Below are positions 56,905 through 64,000 of a DNA stretch of 64,000 nucleotides, in pieces. The position numbers and the translations under genes were made by a program. This DNA comes from Heterocephalus glaber (lineage: Eukaryota > Chordata > Mammalia > Rodentia > Bathyergidae). The DNA lies in assembly GCF_000247695.1 (NCBI RefSeq), contig NW_004624734.1, forward strand, positions 6,705,014-6,769,013, read 5' to 3'. The first letter of the stretch is position 1; each line of letters opens with the position of its first letter. The notes below the pieces were generated by a model, which was given only the letters and a program-made list of their open reading frames with translations, was not told the DNA's origin and made no database searches.

Positions 56905-57065
56905 CATTCATCCATCCAAATATCCAGCTGTCCATCCATCCATCTGTCCAGCCACCTATCTACCCATCCATCCAAATAACCAGCTGTCCATCCATCCATC
57001 CACCCAAATATCTATTCATCTATCTACATCTACCTCTCCCTGCAACCATTCATCTACACATTCAT
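56905..57065. repeat. (ATCC)n tract with 56-base higher-order period
   Basis: Tetranucleotide repeat in which 'catccatccaaatatcc' (56909) and 'catccatccaaataacc' (56965) start two related 56-base units, each followed by 'agctgtccatccatcc'. Confidence 0.9.
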
Positions 57066-57312
57066 TTCTTCAACCAATAGAGTCGGTTTTCAGAAGAAAG
57101 GAAACATGACCATGATCAGTTGTCAAAGTTAACCTGGACTGCAACTGTGACATCCTCATTCAAATCTCATTCAATGGTAGCAGTGGTTTTGACAATGTTA
57201 AAAGATAGATCCTTCTATTTATATGTTGTTTTGAGATTCAAAAGCAATTTCTCATACTTTGTTTCATTCGAGTCTCAAAAACACTGGTGAAGGGAAATAG
57301 GAAATGAGATCT
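57066..57312. other. Unassigned AT-rich DNA
   Basis: 57200-57300 is possibly a diverged MIR. Nothing firm. Confidence 0.25.
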
Positions 57313-57560
57313 TAGTCCCTTTTTAAAAACAAACATCTAGAGCAGTTTTAGGGTCACAGCAAAATTAAAAGGAAGGTACAAAGAGTTCCCACGTACCCCT
57401 CTCCCCACCCACACACACAGCCTCCCTCATTGTCAACATCCTCCAGCAGAGTGGCACATTTTGCTCTAATTCATGAGCCTGTGCTGACACATGGTGGTCA
57501 CCAGCACCCACAGTCACAGCGGGTTCACTCGGTTGTGTTTGCTGGGTGGCCGCCTTCCAG
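57313..57560 (-). mobile_element. L1 3'-UTR-like fragment (antisense)
   Basis: 'gcagttttagggtcacagca', 'aaattaaaaggaaggtacaa', 'agagttcccacgtacccctc', 'cctccctcattgtcaacatc', 'gagtggcacattttgctcta', 'cctgtgctgacacatggtgg' in the order of the old L1M antisense tail. Confidence 0.65.
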
Positions 57561-60451
57561 GCACGGCTCAGCAGCCTGGGGGGGGGGGCGCTGGGTTTTA
57601 GAGTCAGGCAGACAGGGGCCCCAATCCCAACGGGGCCACATAGGCAGCTCCACCTTGTACCTTGCTACACTTTATCTGTCAAGTAGAGATAATAATTGCT
57701 ACTCTCCGGAATCACTGAGAGGGGAAGATGAGAAAGTCCCTAAACACAGCAGCGTGTAGATGGGACGCAGTAGCTGCTCACACAGCAGGTGTCGTTGCCT
57801 GGGGCAGCGGATGGTCGCCACTTCCTCACCTTCTCACGCTGCAGTCTTGGCACCATTCCCCCCCCCCACGTCTCCCTTCCCGCGGGGCTCCTCAGCTCCC
57901 ACGTGCTACGGATGCCCCCAGCTCAAGGCCCCTTTGCTCTGGAGAGGGTCCTAATATGCTTCTTCCTACCCCAAAACTGGGGCAAAAATCCTGGCTCCAG
58001 GGATCCCAACGGATCAACAGACCAGGTCCCCTACACCCGTCAAGGAGACTGGTGGTGAAGGGCGGAAAGGAGCTTTAATCAGCTCAGCCATGCTGGGGGT
58101 GCTGATAAAGAGGTTCAAGACCTGTCTTCGAGGAGCTGATAGAAACGTTGCAGTTTGTAGAAAAGGGAAACACAGGCAAGGCTGGCAGCCTAGGTAATGC
58201 TGGTCCCAGTGCAGTCTGGTGGATGGATGTCTGGGGCAGGCTCTGTGAGGCCCTGGAAGAGCCATCATAGCTGGAGGGGACAACTCAGTTTCCGGGATGA
58301 GAGGAGAGCTCCTTCCAGAGGGAAAGCATGGTTTCTGTCATGGAGTCACTGCTCCTGCACCCATCACGGGGCATCTGCGAGGCCCTGCTTTCCTGGAACC
58401 CGAGGTAACTGGAGGCTTTGACAAGGACCGGAGGGTCCTAGGCAGCACCACAGGGGTCTGGAACCGGACATTGTAAAAGCTGGCAGTTGGATGTCCCTGC
58501 AAATCCCAAGAATCACTGTGACTCTTACGTGGGTGCCCTCAGTCTTGAAGGCCATGAGACAGGCCAGGTCCAGGCACACTAACAAACCTCGCAGGCCAGA
58601 CACTTCCCGAGTGGCCACCACGCCTGTGTGCAGAGCTGGGCAGGGTTTGAAGGTGACAAGAGACACGGATGACAGGAAGGCAGAGACGCCGAGCTCCATC
58701 CCGCTGTTAGCCACCCATGGGCAGCTGCAGGACTGGCTCGGGGTCCCTGTGACACTGTCCTTCGTGCCCAGGCTGGGCTCACGCTCCGCACCCGCCGGCA
58801 GGGACCCTCTCTCCAAGCAGCACATTAGCAGAATGTTCTCCCAGGCAGAGGAAAGCAGTAGAGGCAAAGCCCTGGAGCCTTTGTTGGTGACAATACCTTT
58901 GGCGAAGGTGCTCACATTCTGAGAGCAACCACTTAGCATAAGTTAGGGACAGAGGTGCCCCTTCCCCCACCTCCCGAAGCTGCCCACTTCAGTTTTCTCT
59001 TTGTCAAAAGAAGACACATTCAAAGTGCTTCGTGTGCACATTTAAGTAAGGCATTGCTTTCCGAGTGCTTTATCCTCATTACCGAGTGCTGTCCCTCCAT
59101 TACAGGAGACCTTGACACTCCGCGCATCGAGGCGCCTCTGCTTTGGGGCTACCCGTCAGGCTGGCTGAGGGCATTGTTCCCCCGCGTTATTGATGCCTGA
59201 TGCGAAGGAGTTGGAGAGGAAGCTCTCCAGGTAAATAGACGCACTTTCTGCTTCCATTCATAGCTCTCAACTGTTCTCTCACCTCGATGAGGCCACATAA
59301 ATCGTCTCTGCTTAGGAGGTCGGGAAAGGCTCAAAGGGAGGAATTTTGACGGAGACCTCCATTTATCTCAGTAGATGGCAGGGGAGACACAAAGAGAAGG
59401 GAGCAGGTGCTGGGCATGCTGGAGATGGGCAAGCTGCTTGGTTTGGTATGTGGAGATTGGATGGCAAATGTGAAGGTTATCGGGATGTAATTGAATTTCT
59501 CAGATCCCCGAGGTACTTGTGTCCTGCGAGGTTACCTAGTCCCTCCAGGTCCGAGACAAAACAGAAAGTGTATAAGAGCCCTACTTGTTGTTCTGGAATG
59601 TGGTCTTGTTCAGCACGCCCCAAGGCTGGTGTAGACAGATTCTCTCCATCTACACTGTTGGCAAAGCAGCCGCCGGCCTGTTGTCTCATTTAGCCTTGGC
59701 CCAGGGCCAGGGGGCAAACAGAGTGTGGAAGGAAAACAAGGCTGGAAGGTTTGTCAGCTAAAGACACTTAGAGCTTGCACAAACCGGTGCACCAGCCCTA
59801 ACCTGGGATACTTTCCGCTCTTCACCAAGGACTGGATACATTGGCTCTCCGAACAAAGGTGAGAAATGTGCCCAGAAATCATTCATTTCTGCACCAAATT
59901 AGTTCTGCCTGCTATGTGTTAGGAGAGACTTTTCCTAGGTGCTAAATACCAGTGGTTTCAAGTTTGCCAAGTCACAGGTCTGAAAGTCAGAAATGGAGAA
60001 CAGTTCAGCAGGGTGTGTGATCTTGTCTCAGATCACAGCGATGTGAGAGAGATGTACAAATTCCCGGAGGAGCAGGAGCAGGAGGACGGGAGCAGAGGTG
60101 GTCTCGTTTGCTGGGAGCTACTGGAGGGCTGACTCTGGGCTGACCTGTGTCCTGCTCCTGGCTGCAAGCAGCACCAGCTTGGCACCCACTGTAACCATCA
60201 GCCCTTTGCACAGCGGCTGGCCCAGCACCAGGCTTTCGGGGCTCCTACATATCATCTTGGGGTGCCCAGGCAACTCAAATCAGGCCTTTCCTCTCCTTCC
60301 TGCTCACACCCTCCAGGCCATTCTGGCCAAGCTTCCACTGGCCCCCAGGCTTCCTCAGGATAAAGTCAAAGCCAGCTATTAAGGCCCATAGGGTCACCTT
60401 GCTGAGGCCTCTGCTTCCTTCTAGCCTTACTGCTCACCACTGCAAGCCTGT
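57561..60451. other. GC-rich unique DNA
   Basis: A short G-run (57581-57590) and C-run (57861-57869). 58970-59120 is AT-richer. 60280-60420 resembles an L2 segment. No gene or RNA recognised; 58364-58939 (-) and 58491-58922 (+) are overlapping frames with no domain. Confidence 0.35.
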
Positions 60452-60540
60452 GTGACACACACACACACATACACACACACCCCATCCCAACATCCTGCCA
60501 TTTTTTTTCACTGTGTATATTTGACATATACAATATAATA

Positions 60541-60640
60541 TGTGTGTGTGTTTTGTTTTTTGTTTTGTACTGGGGATGCAACTCGGGACCTTGTTCTTGC
60601 GAGGCAGGCAGCAGAACCACTGAGCTAAATCCCCGACCCC
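60541..60640 (-). mobile_element. ID SINE (antisense)
   Basis: T/G-rich tail, 'tttgtactggggatgcaact', 'cttgttcttgcgaggcaggc', 'ccactgagctaaatccccga'. Target-site duplication TACAATATAATA (60529-60540) and TACAATATGATA (60641-60652), one mismatch. Confidence 0.9.
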
Positions 60641-60707
60641 TACAATATGATATTTTGATACTTCCATACAAATGATCGCGGAAGCCAAGTAAATCAGCCT
60701 ATCCAAA

Positions 60708-62020
60708 CAGGTGTTCTAGTACCATTTACTGAAAACACTATCTTTTCCTCTGCTCTTGTGTTGAGTTTATGTTTTATAAAATGTTAATGTTGAATAATCT
60801 TTCAAAACTCAGTGGACCATATATGTGTGGTTCTATTTCTGGATTCTCTGTTTTATTCCATTGATCTATATGTCTTTCCTTACACCAACACTGCCTTGAT
60901 TACTGTAGCTCTAGAGGAAGTCTTAAAATTAGGTACTAAATGTCTTCCAACNNNNNNNNNNNNNNNNNNNNNNNNNNNNNNNNNNNNNNNNNNNNNNNNN
61001 NNNNNNNNNNNNNNNNNNNNNNNNNNNNNNNNNNNNNNNNNNNNNNNNNNNNNNNNNNNNNNNNNNNNNNNNNNNNNNNNNNNNNNNNNNNNNNNNNNNN
61101 NNNNNNNNNNNNNNNNNNNNNNNNNNNNNNNNNNNNNNNNNNNNNNNNNNNNNNNNNNNNNNNNNNNNNNNNNNNNNNNNNNNNNNNNNNNNNNNNNNNN
61201 NNNNNNNNNNNNNNNNNNNNNNNNNNNNNNNNNNNNNNNNNNNNNNNNNNNNNNNNNNNNNNNNNNNNNNNNNNNNNNNNNNNNNNNNNNNNNNNNNNNN
61301 NNNNNNNNNNNNNNNNNNNNNNNNNNNNNNNNNNNNNNNNNNNNNNNNNNNNNNNNNNNNNNNNNNNNNNNNNNNNNNNNNNNNNNNNNNNNNNNNNNNN
61401 NNNNNNNNNNNNNNNNNNNNNNNNNNNNNNNNNNNNNNNNNNNNNNNNNNNNNNNNNNNNNNNNNNNNNNNNNNNNNNNNNNNNNNNNNNNNNNNNNNNN
61501 NNNNNNNNNNNNNNNNNNNNNNNNNNNNNNNNNNNNNNNNNNNNNNNNNNNNNNNNNNNNNNNNNNNNNNNNNNNNNNNNNNNNNNNNNNNNNNNNNNNN
61601 NNNNNNNNNNNNNNNNNNNNNNNNNNNNNNNNNNNNNNNNNNNNNNNNNNNNNNNNNNNNNNNNNNNNNNNNNNNNNNNNNNNNNNNNNNNNNNNNNNNN
61701 NNNNNNNNNNNNNNNNNNNNNNNNNNNNNNNNNNNNNNNNNNNNNNNNNNNNNNNNNNNNNNNNNNNNNNNNNNNNNNNNNNNNNNNNNNNNNNNNNNNN
61801 NNNNNNNNNNNNNNNNNNNNNNNNNNNNNNNNNNNNNNNNNNNNNNNNNNNNNNNNNNNNNNNNNNNNNNNNNNNNNNNNNNNNNNNNNNNAAGTTGTCA
61901 AATTTATTTCAAAAAAGATTTTTGTAATATGCTTTCTATATCCTTTTAAATTCTATAAAATCTGTGGTAATGTCCTCTACATTTTGATATTGTAATTAAA
62001 ACAATGTATAATTGAAAAAA
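60708..62020 (-). mobile_element. Second L1 insertion containing the assembly gap
   Basis: Flanked by 'aaatcagcctatcca' (60693-60707) and 'aaatcagcctatcca' at about 62021-62035, a 14-15 base target-site duplication. Inside: 'aacactatcttttcctctgc', 'tctatttctggattctctgt', 'ttattccattgatctatatg', 'cttgattactgtagctctag' (antisense L1 ORF2 3' part), N gap, then 'tttgtaatatgctttctata', 'ataaaatctgtggtaatgtc' (further antisense ORF2). The right copy is preceded by A8 and the left by no poly-T, which is unexpected for a simple antisense L1. Confidence 0.65.
60952..61891. other. Assembly gap (940 N)
   Basis: 940 undetermined bases inside an L1-derived region. Open frames that span it (60812-61927, 60936-61901, 60940-61995) are artefacts. 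Confidence 0.99.
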
Positions 62021-62396
62021 AATCAGCCTATCCATTAACTCACTGTTACTGTGTGGTGTGGTGTGTGTGTGCCTAAAATCTACTTGTAGCAAATAACCAG
62101 TGTACAATGCACTGATGCTGAGTGTGGTCCTTATGCTGTACCTGAGATCCTGGGACTCATTCACCATACACAGCTGTGACTTCATACTTTATCCTGTGGC
62201 TGCCCAGTCCCTTCCCTTGGGCATCACCATTTTACTCTATTTCTGAGTTCGGTGTTTTCACTGTTCCACAGATCTGTGATCCCATGTGGTAGTTTTCTTT
62301 CTGTGTCTGGTATTTAGCTTAGCATAATGTCCTTCCAGTTCCTCATGTCACAAATGGCAAGAACTCCTCCTTTGTAAAGGCTGGATGATATCCCCC

Positions 62397-62651
62397 TGTG
62401 CTGTGCTTGAATGCGTCCCCTCTAAAATCCAGGTACTATAAATGCCACAGTACGGGGGGGGGGGGCAATCAGGCCCCGTGCGTGGGATTAGTGCTTTATG
62501 CAAATGCTCGACAGAAGGGATCAGTTTTCTCTGGCCCTTCTGCCTTCTACCATGTGGAGACACGGTAAGAGCACTGAGAGCTTCGAGAGAAGAAAGTCAC
62601 CCATTCCCAGCTCAGGTATTCTGTTCCAATAGCACAAAACAGACTGATATA
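62397..62651 (+). mobile_element. MaLR-like LTR inserted in L1
   Basis: TGTGCTGTGCTTGAATGCGT (compare TGTTATGGTTTGAATGTG), 'cgtgggattagtgctttatg', 'ccttctgccttctaccatgt', 'ggtattctgttccaatagca', 'acaaaacagactgatata' (MaLR tail). L1 sequence resumes after it. A 12-base G-run is at 62453-62465. Confidence 0.65.
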
Positions 62652-62960
62652 TTATGTTCACAATGTGCACAGACCACAGTTTCTTCCTACATGCCTTTGT
62701 CAATGGACACAGGTTGACTTCTCTCTTGGGTCCTGTGCACAGTGCTGAAATGAACGTGGGCATGCAGACACCTCTAGGAGGCGCTACTTCATGCTCCTTG
62801 GGTACACAGCCAACAGGACTGCTAGAGCACAGGTAATTTTTCCAGCACCCCCTTATTGCTGTCTACAATGGCTACACGAACTTTCACCTCCCACTGCTGT
62901 CTACACTGCTTTTCTGCTTCTCATCCCCACACTTTAGCACAAGCCCTTCACCCCCAGGAC

Positions 62961-63929
62961 CCTGTCCCTGTGAATGCCTCTCCAAGTTTCCTCTTTCCTG
63001 ACTCTTGCTATGAGGTGAGAATTCTAATTCTTCTATTTTGTACCTAAGGAAACAGAGGCTCTGGGCAGTTAGTTACGCAAAGTGCCCAAAGCTACCGTTA
63101 TTAAGTGGGTTTGCCAGGGTCACCCCAGCCTGTGCAGCTCCCAAGCTCAGCCCCGGGAAGGGGCGACAACTTGCTGCACTCACAGAGGCCTGGCTGGGAG
63201 CTGGATGGGGAGGGAGCCTAGCCGGGGAGATGGGATGACCCCCGTCAAGAGGCTCCCCGCCTGCCCATTGTTTCATGGTGGTCCTGCCTGGAGCTGCCAG
63301 CCTGTTTCTTATTCTTTTCTGCATCCCAGCACAGGGCATGGGATCTGGCCTGGAACAGCCCATGGGTTTGTAGGTTGCATCATTGGGTCTGAGGGGCAGA
63401 AGAGGAAAAGCTATAGCTCCCTGTCCATGGCAGTCACCTGCAGAGACGCTCTGCAGGGATGCGGAAGGACAGCACATCTGCCTTGGGTCCTGCATCCTCT
63501 CCCCCGGAGGCAACCCTGCCCCACACTGACCTCTGATGGCCCAGGAGCCCACGAGGACAACATCAAAGAGAGGACGCACATGCTCAAGGCAAGGGCAGAG
63601 CTCTGAGGAGGGGCCTGACCCGGATGTGTTTGCACCGGAGAGACAGCCCTTCCTCTGGGCTGAGGGACGGGAAGGGTGGTGGGAGGTGCCTTGAGGGGGC
63701 CTCTTGCCTGTGTGGATGACCACGACAATATGACTGGCTGAGCTGGGAAAGCCAGGGAGGAGCGTGAGGCCGGGTGAAGAGCTCTGCTGGGCCACTGTTG
63801 CAGAACCGGTGGGACAGTTACAGGGTGACTTGCAGGAGAGAGCAGAGTGGGAGCTGGGTGTTGCGTCCCAGCAGCAAGAGAGTAGCTAAGCCAGCTGTGC
63901 TGTGGCTGGTGGGTGAGCAGGTGCTTGGT
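62961..63929. other. GC-rich unique DNA with a MIR core
   Basis: 63020-63120 has a MIR core in sense ('ttctattttgtacctaagga', 'aacagaggctctgggcagtt'). The 240-codon reverse frame 63073-63795 has no recognised domain and overlaps a 174-codon forward frame. Confidence 0.35.
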
Positions 63930-63985
63930 GCTCCCTGGGCCCTGGGCTCTGTCCCCAGCACCCAAGCCACAAAAGGAGAATCAGC
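63930..63985 (+). mobile_element. dID-type SINE remnant
   Basis: 'gtgctccctgggccctgggc', 'tctgtccccagcacccaagc', 'cacaaaagg' is the 3' part of an ID-type body. Confidence 0.5.
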
Positions 63986-64000
63986 TGTGGCCCAGGCCCA

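Larger units (their letters stand above)
60452..62960 (-). mobile_element. Old L1 3' region (antisense) with three nested insertions
   Basis: After a (CA)n at 60452-60480, L1 antisense segments appear in order: 'actgtgtatatttgacatat' (60510), 'tttgatacttccatacaaat' (60655), 'aatcagcctatccattaact', 'cttatgctgtacctgagatc', 'cttagcataatgtccttcca' (62318), 'gtaaaggctggatgatatcc' (62374), then beyond an LTR 'tcaatggacacaggttgact' (62699), 'gtgctgaaatgaacgtgggc', 'ttgggtacacagccaacagg'. Breaks are an ID (60541-60640), a second L1 copy (60708-62020) and an LTR (62397-62651). Confidence 0.7.

Noticed and set aside
60812..61995. Three frames of 321-371 codons
   Set aside because: They run through 940 N and are artefacts of the gap.
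63073..63795. 240-codon reverse frame
   Set aside because: GC-biased, overlaps a forward frame and a MIR core, no domain.

Overview
The window is mammalian nuclear DNA, almost certainly from a rodent outside the mouse/rat group. The support is the mix of short retroposons: 7SL-derived B1 elements, BC1/tRNA-Ala-type ID elements with A and B boxes, and hybrid B1-dID elements. I saw no mouse-type B2 or B4 elements. This mix is known from squirrel-related, hystricognath (guinea pig/mole-rat) and beaver lineages; I cannot say which one. A 940-base run of N (60952-61891) marks a draft assembly gap.

I find no protein-coding gene that I can support. The many open frames are short, compositionally biased or built on repeats. 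The window therefore reads as intergenic or large-intron DNA. Layout: 1.8-6.1 kb is a decayed L1 ORF2 region carrying B1, LTR, ID and (CA)n insertions. 6.3-6.5 kb is an (ATCC)n tract. 7-19 kb is mostly unique DNA with scattered MaLR-type LTRs, MIR and SINEs. 19.8-20.3 kb is the only clear CpG island, followed by AT-rich, homeodomain-motif-rich blocks that look like conserved non-coding elements (20.5-20.8, 22.8-23.1, 24.6-25.1 and 28.8-29.2 kb). 29.6-34.8 kb holds two remnants of the same mariner-type DNA transposon. 31.8-46.1 kb is dense in MaLR-like LTRs and B1/B1-dID elements, including an LTR inserted into an older LTR. 47-59 kb is GC-rich unique DNA with MIR/L2 fragments. 60.5-63 kb is an old antisense L1 broken by an ID, a second L1 copy (holding the gap) and an LTR.

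The most interesting non-repeat signals are: the CpG island with a palindromic double CCAAT box; an 18-base E-box plus TAATT composite that recurs in two separate blocks 10.6 kb apart, with a related arrangement between them; an octamer/POU-like AT-rich block at 22.9 kb; and a set of CTCF-like motifs in convergent orientation around the CpG island. Together they suggest a regulatory neighbourhood of a developmental gene outside the window. That is inference and needs cross-species alignment and chromatin data. I found no convincing new biological system.
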